From Rubeoparvulum massiliense (GTDB lineage: Bacteria > Bacillota > Bacilli > Rubeoparvulales > Rubeoparvulaceae), in contig NZ_CVPE01000005.1 in the NCBI RefSeq assembly GCF_001049895.1, positions 186,001-250,000 of the forward strand: 64,000 nt of DNA. Direction: 5' to 3'. Numbering within the stretch: position 1 is the stretch's first letter; every line of letters starts with the position of its first letter. Made by a program: the position numbers and the translations under genes. Of this stretch, positions 1 to 8,330 are shown piece by piece. The notes beneath the pieces are model-generated. The model was not told the DNA's origin and did no database searches. It saw only the letters and a list, made by a program, of their open reading frames with translations.

Positions 1-428
1 TGTGTGGCGTCACGTTCAGCCAGGTAATCATTCACCGTAACAACATGAACCCCTTTACCTGACAATGCATTAAGATAGGAAGGAAGGGTAGCCACTAAGG
101 TTTTACCTTCCCCAGTCTTCATCTCCGCAATCCGGCCATCATGGAGTACCATACCCCCAAGGATCTGCACATCAAAATGGCGCATACCTAAGACACGGCG
201 AGATGCTTCCCGCACAACCGCATAGGCCTCCACCATCAGCTGGTCCAAATCCTCACCTTGAGCCAAGCGTTGTCTGAATTCCTCCGTCTTCCCGCGCAAC
301 TCGACATCGCTGAGCGCTTGCATGTTCGGCTCTAGGCGATTCACTTCTTCTACTCTTTTCATATACTTCTTAATATCCCGTTCATTACTATCGCCAAAGA
401 TTTTTTTGAAAAAACCCAATTGGGCCAT
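1..428 (-). CDS. secA: Protein translocase ATPase SecA (N-terminal part, cut by window edge)
   Basis: SecA is the motor ATPase that drives preproteins through SecYEG at the membrane. Only the first ~142 residues are present; the gene runs off the left edge. The reading begins [20 protein letters not shown], a typical Bacillales SecA start, and includes the Walker A segment [19 protein letters not shown] followed by [14 protein letters not shown]. The start at 428 is preceded by a GGAAGGAG ribosome site. The gene follows hpf on the same strand, as in Bacillus (hpf-secA), with 288 bases between; a terminator-like hairpin after hpf suggests secA has its own promoter in 429-640, although I could not pick convincing boxes. 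Confidence 0.97.
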   Translation of the reverse strand, partial: MAQLGFFKKIFGDSNERDIKKYMKRVEEVNRLEPNMQALSDVELRGKTEEFRQRLAQGEDLDQLMVEAYAVVREASRRVLGMRHFDVQILGGMVLHDGRIAEMKTGEGKTLVATLPSYLNALSGKGVHVVTVNDYLAERDAT

Positions 429-641
429 CTCCTTCCACACATGGCAAACCGCTTGCTTTTCTCTTCACGCCTTAACCAGTAAATATTGCTGCTGCCAATA
501 TTCCCATCATAGATCCAATATTCTTTTCTATATTATCAAGAGATTGAAGTAGTGGCAAATAAAAGTTATTGAAACATTCAACTCCATTCAAGACCAATAG
601 AACCCGATTCTTGGAAGCATAGATAAATCGCAATGATCAGA

Positions 642-668
642 AAAGGAGTGCAATGACTGCACTCCTTT
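642..668 (-). terminator. Terminator after hpf
   Basis: Arms AAAGGAGTGCA and TGCACTCCTTT (11 bp, perfect) enclose a 5-base loop. It lies 49 bases downstream of the hpf stop. Short T-rich stretches follow on both strands, so it could work in both directions. The rest of 429-716 shows no other feature I can support. Confidence 0.7.
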
Positions 669-716
669 CTTTATAGCATAACCAGATTAAAATTTCATGA
701 AAGTGAATGAAATTGT

Positions 717-1259
717 TTAAACAGTTTCGATTAAACCGTAGCGACCATCCTTACGTTTGTAGACGATATCAACACTATCGCTCTCAGCATTGTTGAAGAC
801 GAAGAAGTTGTGGCCTAACATTTCCATTTGAAGTACAGCCTCTTCCACATCCATGGGTTTCAAGTTGAAGCGCTTGGTACGAACGATTTCGATGTTATCC
901 TCTTCCTCTGCTCGACCATTGCCATTAGTCTCTGTGAAAATATTTTTAATCGTACCGTCTTGACGGAATTTGCGATTAATCTTTGTTTTATGCTTACGAA
1001 TTTGACGCTCCAGTTTATCAACAACTCCATCGATGGAGGCGTACATATCCTTGTCCGTCTCTTCAGCACGAAGAATGACACCTTTAAGAGGGATGGTAAC
1101 TTCTACAGTATGCTCATCACGAACCACTTGAAGGGTTACATGACCCTCAACATTTTGACCTTCAATGTATTTGTCAAGCCGTCCAACCTTTTCCTCTACA
1201 TAGCTGCGAAGAGCTGGCGTTACCTCAATATTCTCACCGCGAATATTATACTTTAACAT
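717..1259 (-). CDS. hpf: Ribosome hibernation promoting factor, long form
   Basis: Long HPF dimerises 70S ribosomes into inactive 100S particles in stationary phase or stress. The protein is 180 residues: an N-terminal ribosome-binding domain (MLKYNIRGENIEVTPALRSY, about residues 1-100), a charged linker, and a C-terminal dimerisation domain (RTKRFNLKPMDVEEAVLQME through GHNFFVFNNAESD). I chose the ATG at 1259 rather than the longer frame because GGAAGGAGGAGG lies just upstream. Position next to secA matches B. subtilis yvyD. The upstream region carries a dense DnaA-box cluster, which is unusual for this gene. Confidence 0.95.
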   Translation of the reverse strand: MLKYNIRGENIEVTPALRSYVEEKVGRLDKYIEGQNVEGHVTLQVVRDEHTVEVTIPLKGVILRAEETDKDMYASIDGVVDKLERQIRKHKTKINRKFRQDGTIKNIFTETNGNGRAEEEDNIEIVRTKRFNLKPMDVEEAVLQMEMLGHNFFVFNNAESDSVDIVYKRKDGRYGLIETV

Positions 1260-1343
1260 GAATACCTCCTCCTTCCTATCTTTATTATCACATAAATACA
1301 GGAAAAATCCCACCTCTTTTTTCTCCACCTTATAATCACAAAC

Positions 1344-1473
1344 TTATTCACATATCCCGATCCCCAAACCCCTTTAGCCACAGTTATGCACAGACTTGTC
1401 CACATTATCCACAGAAATCAGTCCATTTTAAGCACACCTTATCCACAGGTTATCCACAAAAAGTTGTGGATAA
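1344..1473. promoter_or_regulatory. Cluster of seven DnaA boxes
   Basis: Three exact TTATCCACA boxes (1405-1413, 1439-1447, 1450-1458), one exact box in reverse orientation (TGTGGATAA, 1465-1473), two matching TTATNCACA (1344-1352, 1384-1392) and a one-mismatch TTGTCCACA (1396-1404) occur in 130 bases. Two boxes abut exactly (1396-1404 and 1405-1413). DnaA binds such 9-mers. No dnaA/dnaN genes or long AT-rich unwinding element are visible, so this is more likely a DnaA-titrating or regulatory cluster than an origin. The following stretch 1474-1700 contains no gene I can support. Confidence 0.8.
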
Positions 1474-1700
1474 GGTTGCATTATCCCAAAACACAAAAAC
1501 CACTTGATCATGAAGAAGCTATCAAGCTTCAAGATGACGAAGTGGTCATGGCTACAGTTGGTATAAGTGGCTTTTCGAGTTCATTTCGAATTCTATTTAA
1601 GGTTGTAAATAGTGAAGAAGGGATATTTCAGCTACGCTGAGGGAAGAAAAGTAATACTAAATACTTGAGAACAAAACGATAGAAATATTCTCGTGTTTAT

Positions 1701-2105
1701 CTATTTTCTCTCATCAAAGAGATATCCCTCTGTCTGATATCCTTCAGCCATTCGTTGTAAACGCTGATGCCGTTGCTTATTCAGCTGGAACTGCTGCGCT
1801 TCACCCTTAATCTTGGCATAGAGCTCCGTGATCAAAGGTTCTGTCTGTTGATGTAATTGAACCAATTGACGGAGGTAGACATGACGTTCATCATCATGCC
1901 CCTTCTCCTCTGCTCGTTCCCCACGCATCAAGGCCAGGATCAGTTCCTGTCGCTCATTAAGCAGAGCTTCAATATATTGAACCCCTTCCAATGAATCATT
2001 AGGATGAGCCGCTAGCTCCGTCTTCACCGCTAGGTAGAGCTTCTCACTAATGGCAAGTAGCTCCTGATAGCGTAGCTTTTCATTCTGGTCATCTCTGTTT
2101 GTCAT
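1701..2105 (-). CDS. FliT-like flagellar protein
   Basis: A 134-residue, mostly helical, charged protein with no membrane segment. It starts 9 bases after fliS, exactly where B. subtilis carries fliT, a small export chaperone for the filament cap protein FliD. Its sequence is rich in Gln/Glu/Leu and predicted coiled coil (ELLAISEKLYLAVKTELA; LVQLHQQTEPLITELYAKI). FliT-type proteins diverge strongly, so the assignment rests mainly on size, composition and position as last gene of the flaG-fliD-fliS operon. Confidence 0.65.
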   Translation of the reverse strand: MTNRDDQNEKLRYQELLAISEKLYLAVKTELAAHPNDSLEGVQYIEALLNERQELILALMRGERAEEKGHDDERHVYLRQLVQLHQQTEPLITELYAKIKGEAQQFQLNKQRHQRLQRMAEGYQTEGYLFDERK

Positions 2106-2114
2106 GAGATCACC

Positions 2115-2516
2115 CTACTTTTCTGAGGATACTGAAGCAGTTGGATGCTTGGCTAGCTTCATCGCCTGCTCCCAGGTCGCTTTAAACTGAATGAGAAATT
2201 CCTCAACTTCATTAAGGATTTCCCCATCCTTCTGAACATTGGCTTCTATCAAACGATTGCGGAGATAATCATATAGTTGGAGCAATTGCTTGGAAAGATC
2301 AACATCCATGTTGAGCGTAACCATGAGTTCATTGATAATATCCTGAGCCCGCACATTGGCCTGATGAGCCTTTTCCAATTCTTTATGTTCTAGAGCCTGC
2401 TTGGACTGGCGGACAAAGCGGATTGCTCCATTATAAAGCATGAGCGTTAACTCTGCTGGCGTAGCGGTAGTAACGGCATTCTGCTGGTAGATCTGCTGTG
2501 GGTTCCTCATCGACAT
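2115..2516 (-). CDS. fliS: Flagellin export chaperone FliS
   Basis: FliS binds flagellin in the cytosol, prevents premature polymerisation and delivers it to the export gate. The 133-residue protein shows the family pattern: NPQQIYQQNAVTTATPAELT near the start, LMLYNGAIRFV, and the AQDIINELMVTLNMD helix, ending in a variable tail. In Bacillus FliS also interacts with FliW/CsrA circuitry because flagellin, FliS and FliW compete for partners. It lies between fliD and the fliT-like gene on one strand. The start at 2516 has a rather distant GGAGT; the next in-frame ATG (2510) is possible. Confidence 0.95.
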   Translation of the reverse strand: MSMRNPQQIYQQNAVTTATPAELTLMLYNGAIRFVRQSKQALEHKELEKAHQANVRAQDIINELMVTLNMDVDLSKQLLQLYDYLRNRLIEANVQKDGEILNEVEEFLIQFKATWEQAMKLAKHPTASVSSEK

Positions 2517-2644
2517 ACGACATGTACACTCCTTTATTCAGCCACCCATTACTCTGTACTGTTTCTTCAACAGTGAGAGTCATAGTACTATTGTACCATA
2601 TCTATGCCTTGGTCCATTTGACCTAAATCTACGAATTGGTGGCG

Positions 2645-4180
2645 TTATTGACCGCCACCAAATTGATTCATCAACCAGCCCGCTTGGGCATTATACTTAC
2701 TTAACGCTTTCTCCATGGCGGTGAATTTCTGCCAGTAGAAGGCTTCTTTCCGTTCTAGGCGTTCTTCAAACACGAAGATCCGTTCGTTCATCTGCTTCAG
2801 TCGCTCGCCAAAGAAGCTTTGGTCCACAAGGACATCATCACTGCCCACTTTTTCTTTAAGACGCTTAAAGCCATCATCGAGGGCATCCTTGAGGCGAGTG
2901 GCCAAGCCTTGCTCACTCTTAATATCACTTTTGTTGGTAAAGAGCTGTACCACAGCATCGGGGTCCTTCTGTAGAGCATCACGTAATTTATCCTCATCGA
3001 TATATAGCTTGTTATCCTTATGATCATACATATTCACAGTGATCCCGATCGAACTGAGATGCTGATACTTGTCGTTATCTACACCTTTGACCGTATCATA
3101 GATGGCATTCCGCATGGCATAGGTAATGTTGGTGAGATCAGCATCGCTTTTCAATAATCCACTCTTTGCCTTGGCTTCCCATTGCTCCTCTTGCTTTTCA
3201 GATAGCTGTTCCCGTTGCGCATCGGTAAGGGGCTTAAAGTTCTTCTCACGTTTTTCAGTTAATTTTCCATCGATTTTTGTAATCACATCGTTATAGGCTT
3301 GAATGAAGGATTTGATCTTTTCCACAGTGCCATCGATATCTTGGGCAACATTGACAGTACTGCTTACGGGATTCCCCTTCGCATCGATTTGCGACACCCC
3401 GTTGAGGGTATAGTTGACATCATTCACCGTAAATTGATTGGTGGCAAAGGTGAAGGCGGTTCCATTGATCTGTACCTTAGCATCTTGACCTGTGGCACTG
3501 CTGGTTGCCAATTGTATTGTTTTCGTAATAAAATCGCTTGTGCCCGCCGTGTCATTGGCTGTCATGGTGATCTGTGCTTCAGAACCTGACTTCGTTTGGT
3601 TAAAGAAGAAACGTTTTAAATTGGGATCGTAGGAGGCTTTCACTCCTGTAGTTTGGCTCTGTCCATTAACAGCAGCAATGAACTGATCAACAGTCATTCC
3701 GCTGGTCACATCAATTTTCACATTTTGATCTGCACCTGCACCATATTGAAGAGTCAATTGAAAAGGCGTAGCTCCTTGATAGATCACTGAGCTTCCATCA
3801 ACGATGGTTTCACCATTTGCACCTGTACTCACTTGACCACTGGTAAGACTCGCATTAGTAGCCAGATTCTCGACGATTACCTGATTGGATGTGGTCACTG
3901 CATTATTACTCGCTGTGGCAGTCACTACAAAGGGGTTAGAGCTGGTAACGGTCCGTGTGGTATATGGTGTAGTGAGGCTCATATCGAAGGCGTGATTACG
4001 TAAGCTGAAGATTTCCCGATTCAGTTCACGGTACATATCCCGTTGCCATTCGACGACAGTCATCTGCTGCTTGAGTCGATCCAATGGAGCACGCTCTGCA
4101 TCCATGAGATCCTTGACCATTTTTTCTGTATCCATACCGGACATTAACCCGGAAACACGATTGGTAGATCCGATTTCCAT
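2645..4180 (-). CDS. fliD: Flagellar filament cap protein FliD
   Basis: FliD (HAP2) forms the cap under which flagellin subunits fold at the filament tip. The 511-residue protein has the conserved start (RVSGLMSGMDTEKMVKDLM, about residues 8-26), a coiled segment near PLDRLKQQMTVVEWQRDMYR, a variable central domain and a conserved C-terminal coiled coil with DQSFFGERLKQMNERIFVFE. Length is normal for Bacillales. An AAAGGAGG site precedes ATG 4180. It sits 25 bases after flaG and 128 before fliS, so it is part of the flaG-fliD-fliS-fliT operon. Confidence 0.97.
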   Translation of the reverse strand: MEIGSTNRVSGLMSGMDTEKMVKDLMDAERAPLDRLKQQMTVVEWQRDMYRELNREIFSLRNHAFDMSLTTPYTTRTVTSSNPFVVTATASNNAVTTSNQVIVENLATNASLTSGQVSTGANGETIVDGSSVIYQGATPFQLTLQYGAGADQNVKIDVTSGMTVDQFIAAVNGQSQTTGVKASYDPNLKRFFFNQTKSGSEAQITMTANDTAGTSDFITKTIQLATSSATGQDAKVQINGTAFTFATNQFTVNDVNYTLNGVSQIDAKGNPVSSTVNVAQDIDGTVEKIKSFIQAYNDVITKIDGKLTEKREKNFKPLTDAQREQLSEKQEEQWEAKAKSGLLKSDADLTNITYAMRNAIYDTVKGVDNDKYQHLSSIGITVNMYDHKDNKLYIDEDKLRDALQKDPDAVVQLFTNKSDIKSEQGLATRLKDALDDGFKRLKEKVGSDDVLVDQSFFGERLKQMNERIFVFEERLERKEAFYWQKFTAMEKALSKYNAQAGWLMNQFGGGQ

Positions 4181-4205
4181 CGTACTACCTCCTTTCTAAG
4201 ATCGA

Positions 4206-4574
4206 TCAGACTTTTTCATCCACTAATAAGCCCATATACTCTTTTAGGCCAGTGATAATATCGAGGAATTTCTCCGGTGGAATTTCGCGGATCACTTCAT
4301 CCGTAACTGCATTCTTCACTTTTACCACGTATTGACCAGATTTCTCATGAAAGACGAACTGGAGCTTGGTGTAGGTGACCTCCAACATCTGATTGAGACC
4401 ATTCACTGCATTTTCCAACTGATTGGCATCGATAGGCTGCTGTGCATGTTGTTCCTGCTGCGTTTGCTGTTCTGTGGAAGACTGGCGCTCATACGGACGA
4501 TTCTCCACAGGCTGAGCTGGCGTAGCTCTACCAATAGGTGAAACAGGGTTACCTCCAACCGATTGAATGGACAT
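4206..4574 (-). CDS. flaG: Flagellar protein FlaG
   Basis: FlaG proteins influence filament length and hook/filament assembly; their exact mechanism is poorly known. The 122-residue protein has a low-complexity Gln-rich N-terminal half (QQTQQEQHAQQ) and the conserved C-terminal FlaG domain (LEVTYTKLQFVFHEKSGQYV, VIREIPPEKFLDIITGLKEY). It is the first gene of the operon with fliD-fliS-fliT, as yvyC is in B. subtilis. A candidate sigma-D promoter lies 40-66 bases upstream. Confidence 0.92.
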   Translation of the reverse strand: MSIQSVGGNPVSPIGRATPAQPVENRPYERQSSTEQQTQQEQHAQQPIDANQLENAVNGLNQMLEVTYTKLQFVFHEKSGQYVVKVKNAVTDEVIREIPPEKFLDIITGLKEYMGLLVDEKV

Positions 4575-4613
4575 GAATCTTCACCTCGATTTTGTCATTA
4601 CTATCTATTGATA

Positions 4614-4640
4614 GTATCGGTTAATCTTGGATGAAATTGA
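4614..4640 (-). promoter_or_regulatory. Candidate sigma-D promoter for flaG-fliDST
   Basis: Reading the minus strand, TCAA (4640-4637), a 15-base spacer, then ACCGATAC (4621-4614). The sigma-D/sigma-28 consensus is TAAA, about 15 bases, GCCGATAT/A. One mismatch in the -35 and two in the -10. It sits 40 bases before the flaG start, where a class III flagellar promoter is expected. Confidence 0.45.
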
Positions 4641-4677
4641 AGTGGTAGCTCACATCAAACCAAATCTTATATCAAAA

Positions 4678-4698
4678 TAACCTCCAAAAAGGAGGTTA
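4678..4698 (-). terminator. Terminator after the CBS-domain gene
   Basis: TAACCTCC / GGAGGTTA (8 bp) with a five-base loop, 45 bases after the stop of the CBS gene. On the minus strand it is followed by TTTTG; on the plus strand a T6 run follows 11 bases later. Confidence 0.65.
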
Positions 4699-4742
4699 CT
4701 TCAAATAATCTTTTTTACTTAGTGGAAGTTTCTATCTGGATT

Positions 4743-5132
4743 TTACGATTTGGCTACATGCTGCTCTAGCCAGACATCCACAATGTCTTCAAGGGAGATA
4801 AAACCTACTACCTGTTTCCCTTCCACAATCGGCATTGCAATAATATTACTTTCTCGCAAGCGTTCCGCAATGGTGAGAAGATCTTCATCTGGTGATGCAG
4901 TAATGAGCTGCTTAGACATCACTAATTCCAATGGATATTGGCGATTACGACCAGGAGCAATGAGGAAGCGATAGATATCTGACTTCACCACCATCCCTAC
5001 CAATTCTCCATTATCATTAACTACAGGCGCACCATTGACTTTTTCTTCATTCATCTCTGCTAAAGCCTTTTCTACCGTATCATTGGCATTAAACATTAGC
5101 ACATCATGAATCATACAATCTCGGGCATGCAT
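4743..5132 (-). CDS. CBS-domain protein (two CBS motifs)
   Basis: A 129-residue protein made of a tandem CBS pair: first motif about residues 1-60 (MHARDCMIHDVLMFNANDTV, VNGAPVVNDNGELVGMVVKS), second about 70-125 (MSKQLITASPDEDLLTIAER, IIAMPIVEGKQVVGFISLED). CBS pairs bind adenosyl nucleotides and act as energy or redox sensors, usually by controlling a partner. No catalytic domain is attached, so the partner and role are unknown. It is inserted between pse genes and flaG, a place not occupied by such a gene in B. subtilis. Confidence 0.85.
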   Translation of the reverse strand: MHARDCMIHDVLMFNANDTVEKALAEMNEEKVNGAPVVNDNGELVGMVVKSDIYRFLIAPGRNRQYPLELVMSKQLITASPDEDLLTIAERLRESNIIAMPIVEGKQVVGFISLEDIVDVWLEQHVAKS

Positions 5133-5190
5133 CAGAATCCTCCTCCCTATAGTGTTACTACGTTGGTAATCATTTTCGATTTAAGTTTGA

Positions 5191-5388
5191 TTAGATACGG
5201 ATATCCAGGTTACTTCCAAGGTGCGGTTGGACAGATAGTTCTAATGCTTTGGTCTGTGCTTGTAGCATCTGAGTAAAATCATTGGCCTGCTGTAATGCAG
5301 TAACCATTGACATGCGTAGGACAGAGATACTTGCTTGTTGCGCGATTTTCCCTTGGCTAAGGGCGGTGGAGAGGGCGGCGATGTCCAT
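5191..5388 (-). CDS. YjfB-like putative motility protein
   Basis: A 65-residue protein beginning MDIAALSTALSQGKIAQQAS and continuing VLRMSMVTALQQANDFTQML. This matches the small YjfB family (putative motility protein), members of which are often sigma-D dependent in Bacillales; no biochemical function is established. The location inside a flagellar/glycosylation neighbourhood fits. An AGGAGG-like site lies upstream of ATG 5388. It may be transcribed with the CBS gene, which starts 58 bases downstream. Confidence 0.75.
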   Translation of the reverse strand: MDIAALSTALSQGKIAQQASISVLRMSMVTALQQANDFTQMLQAQTKALELSVQPHLGSNLDIRI

Positions 5389-5477
5389 TTATATCAAGTC
5401 CTCCTTGAACGTGGATTACTACTTACTATTTATATCGTAACATTTTACAACCAATCTGTTAATCTACTCCTATCTTC

Positions 5478-6623
5478 TTAGCCCAGTACCTCTTTAACAT
5501 CATGAATCACAGCTTGGACATGGGACTCAGTCATTTTGGGGAAAAGCGGAAGTGTTATCATACTTTCATATAAGTTCTCAGCTTGTGGGCATAATCCCTG
5601 TTTGTACCCTAACCGTTGATAATATGGATGAAGATAGACTGGAATGTAATGAACATTGGCACCTATCTTTCTTTCTATCAATCTTTGATAAGCTTCGTCT
5701 CTATTCACACCAATTTTATTTGAATCAATTTGAATGATGTAGAGGTGCCAGCTAGAATGAGAGCTATCTAGCTGATGGGGAAGTATAAGCCCATCAATTC
5801 CTTTGAAAGCCTCGTTGTATTGGTGAGCAATCTCCCGTCTCCGTTTTAAAAATCGGTCTGCCTTTTTTAGTTGACTAAGACCTAAGGCTGCTTGAATATC
5901 GGTCATTCGATAGTTGTATCCTAATTCTATTTGTTCATAATACCAATGGTCCTTGTTTTGATGCAGCATCTTCGGATCTCGAGTTATTCCATGAGAACGG
6001 AATAGCTTAAGTTTTTCATACAATTCATCATTATTTGTTGTAATCATACCACCCTCGCCAGTAGTAATATGCTTAACGGGATGGAAACTAAAGGTGGTCA
6101 TATCAGAGATACTTCCTATCTTTCTTCCCTTATAGTCTGCTCCAATTGCATGGGCAGCATCTTCGATAACGATTAAGTTATATTCTTGCGCAATTTTATA
6201 TATTTCATCCATATCACAAGGTTGTCCAGTGAAGTGAACAGGAATGAGCGCCTTTGTCTTTGAGGTGATATTCTTCCTAATCTCAGATGGCGAGATATTA
6301 TAAGTGATAGGGTCAATATCAGCAAAAACAGGGGTACCTCCACAATATAATACGCAGTTTGCAGATGCAGCAAAGGTGATCGGTGTTGTAATTACCTCAT
6401 CACCTTCTCCGATGCCAGCCGCAAAACAAGCCGCGTGAAGTGCTGCTGTTCCATTCGAAATGGCCACTGCATACTTAGCACCAACATACTTTGCAAATTT
6501 TTTTTCAAATGCTTCAATTGTAGGTCCCGTAGTTAGGTAATCCGAACGTAGTACATCTACTACGGCTTGAATATCTTCCTCATCAACCCACTGACGGCCG
6601 TATGGAATAAATTCATGGTTCAT
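5478..6623 (-). CDS. pseC: UDP-4-amino-4,6-dideoxy-N-acetyl-beta-L-altrosamine transaminase PseC
   Basis: PseC is the PLP-dependent aminotransferase of step 2 of pseudaminic acid synthesis; it aminates the 4-keto sugar made by PseB using glutamate. The 381-residue protein belongs to the DegT/DnrJ/EryC1 family: start IPYGRQWVDEEDIQAVVDVL, AISNGTAALHAACFAAG for cofactor phosphate binding, VIEDAAHAIGADYKG, and the PLP lysine in TFSFHPVKHITTGEGG (about K184). It is the last gene of the pse operon, 3 bases after pseG. Confidence 0.94.
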   Translation of the reverse strand: MNHEFIPYGRQWVDEEDIQAVVDVLRSDYLTTGPTIEAFEKKFAKYVGAKYAVAISNGTAALHAACFAAGIGEGDEVITTPITFAASANCVLYCGGTPVFADIDPITYNISPSEIRKNITSKTKALIPVHFTGQPCDMDEIYKIAQEYNLIVIEDAAHAIGADYKGRKIGSISDMTTFSFHPVKHITTGEGGMITTNNDELYEKLKLFRSHGITRDPKMLHQNKDHWYYEQIELGYNYRMTDIQAALGLSQLKKADRFLKRRREIAHQYNEAFKGIDGLILPHQLDSSHSSWHLYIIQIDSNKIGVNRDEAYQRLIERKIGANVHYIPVYLHPYYQRLGYKQGLCPQAENLYESMITLPLFPKMTESHVQAVIHDVKEVLG

Positions 6624-6626
6624 TAT

Positions 6627-7655
6627 CTACATTCCCTTCTCCAATAAGTGGCTGATTATTTTCTCCACAATTCTTTCTGTTCCTTTACCATCGACCAATG
6701 ACTGCTGCTTTGATACCATCTCCTGTCTTGTAATATAGTCATCCATTAAATGTTTAAGATTATCTATGAGTTGCCGTGAAGAAACTTCAGTGTACCATCC
6801 CATACTCTTGATAAATCCACATTGATCCATCTGTTCCGATATCATTTGCTGATTATCAGCCATAATAAATCCTAATGTTGGTACACCACAAGCACATAAT
6901 TCATACAAGGTACTTCCACTTGATGAAATGGCCAAATCAGCTCGCAACATAAGCTCCGATATTCTTGCGATATTTTTATAGAAATGGATATGATTATCGG
7001 AATTTAATTTTTTCTTTAGCTGCTCATCAAATTGGAAACTATTACCAATTACAACATGTAGACTAATCTCTTTCATCCTTGGCTCACTACGAATCGCCTG
7101 GATGATCCATTCAGTCAAATGATGAGGATCTGATCCGCCAGTGGTGATTAAAATGTCTCGAACAGACTTGTTCACATGGCGCTGCGGAAGTCCTTTAAAT
7201 TCTTCTCTAATCAGGTTATATTGAGGACCTAATAAGAAAACTTGTTCTTCATACAAAGCTTCGTATTTAAGATATTCTCCAGTGATATTACCATTGATAA
7301 TAATATCTACAGGGTATCGATATGCATTCAAATCATCAATATATACAAGAACCTTAGCATATGGTTTTATTGCTAAAAAAAAGGATGGTGTCACCTCATA
7401 ATGATCCACCACCAAAATATCAAATGCCTTCCCTTCCAATTCACTGATTATTGATTTCGCTTCAAACTGATTGGAAGGTAGAGTATAGACTAAATAACCT
7501 TCTTCTCTTACTTTTGCAATACCCTCAGGATATCGACTAAAGAAGGCAACCTGAGCACCATGTCGAGTAAACGCTTTAGCAAGAGACAAAGAACGCATAA
7601 TGTGTCCCATCCCTAGAGTTTGACCACCATCGGCATAGAAGGCAAGTTTATACAT
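6627..7655 (-). CDS. pseG: UDP-2,4-diacylamido-2,4,6-trideoxy-beta-L-altropyranose hydrolase PseG
   Basis: PseG removes UDP from the diacylated intermediate, giving the free sugar for PseI. The 342-residue protein has the GT-B-like fold signature: DGGQTLGMGHIMRSLSLAKA at the N terminus (the GMGH histidine is the family catalytic residue), TTGGSDPHHLTEWII, and SSSGSTLYELCACGVPTLGF. I prefer ATG 7655 over the upstream GTG because the GTG is part of the AGGTGAT ribosome site. Unlike Campylobacter PseG fusions there is no attached acetyltransferase domain. Confidence 0.92.
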   Translation of the reverse strand: MYKLAFYADGGQTLGMGHIMRSLSLAKAFTRHGAQVAFFSRYPEGIAKVREEGYLVYTLPSNQFEAKSIISELEGKAFDILVVDHYEVTPSFFLAIKPYAKVLVYIDDLNAYRYPVDIIINGNITGEYLKYEALYEEQVFLLGPQYNLIREEFKGLPQRHVNKSVRDILITTGGSDPHHLTEWIIQAIRSEPRMKEISLHVVIGNSFQFDEQLKKKLNSDNHIHFYKNIARISELMLRADLAISSSGSTLYELCACGVPTLGFIMADNQQMISEQMDQCGFIKSMGWYTEVSSRQLIDNLKHLMDDYITRQEMVSKQQSLVDGKGTERIVEKIISHLLEKGM

Positions 7656-7672
7656 ATTGATCACCTATTACT

Positions 7673-8308
7673 CTATTCGTTTTCTTTGTGGATTTTCAAA
7701 ATATACTTATAACCATCTTTGATAAAAAAAAGTGGGTATCGTTCATTATCTGAAATTCGCATTAGATTAAATTGCTCCGCGATTGATTTATTGGGATCTA
7801 ACTCACTATCCATGGGAGTCCTACGTGGGTAAAAACTTTCCTCGCCTTCTTGTTTGTCACCTTCTACTGGGAAATTTTCTACGTACCACATTGCCATTTC
7901 AATAATTTTTTGGGCCATCTTTTCTCTAAGCTCATCCAATAGCTCATGACCCTCATAGAAGACAATGTCTTTCTTGTAAATTGGCCCACTATCCACTTTC
8001 CCAACAGCTTCAAACATCGTGAGATAAACTTCATTTTTCCCCTCAAGTATCTGCCAAGGCATCGGAGACCACCCCTTACCTTGTGGTAGATTACTAGCAT
8101 GAATCACAATATTGCTTCGATGAAGCTCTAATAGATGCCGTGGGCATATTTGGGTACAACTTAGAAAGAAAGCGATATCCCCCGATTGTAATTCAGTTAA
8201 TTCATTAATAAAGATTGACTCATGTTTATCTTGTAATAACGTAGACAGCTGTTTTGCATAGGGTATAAACCAGCTATTCTTCGAATCAACAATGACACTA
8301 ATCCTCAT
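7673..8308 (-). CDS. Formyltransferase-like protein in the Pse cluster
   Basis: A 211-residue protein of the formyltransferase N-terminal superfamily (10-formyl-THF-dependent). The signature is NIVIHASNLPQGKGWSPMPW followed by a downstream KVDSGPIY aspartate motif. In Met-tRNA formyltransferases the motif reads N-x-H; here the position two before His is Val and the Asn lies four before it, typical of a distinct WSP-type subfamily seen near nonulosonic acid genes. It lies between pseI and pseG, exactly where PseH (N-acetyltransferase) would be expected, and no PseH is visible. I infer it formylates the 4-amino group, giving a 7-N-formyl pseudaminic acid. A free-standing hydroxyarginine/amine formylase is the alternative. 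Confidence 0.8.
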   Translation of the reverse strand: MRISVIVDSKNSWFIPYAKQLSTLLQDKHESIFINELTELQSGDIAFFLSCTQICPRHLLELHRSNIVIHASNLPQGKGWSPMPWQILEGKNEVYLTMFEAVGKVDSGPIYKKDIVFYEGHELLDELREKMAQKIIEMAMWYVENFPVEGDKQEGEESFYPRRTPMDSELDPNKSIAEQFNLMRISDNERYPLFFIKDGYKYILKIHKENE

Positions 8309-8330
8309 GAAATATCACTTCACTTTCACT

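Noticed and set aside
828-1256. 142-residue open frame antisense to hpf
   Set aside because: hpf on the other strand is a clear family member with a ribosome site; this is its shadow.
1344-1473. Replication origin
   Set aside because: DnaA boxes are present, but there is no dnaA/dnaN and no obvious AT-rich unwinding element; secA/hpf are not origin neighbours in Bacillales.
1499-1553. Hairpin between DnaA boxes and fliT-like gene
   Set aside because: Outer CCACTT/AAGTGG arms exist, but the inside pairs poorly and no T-run follows.
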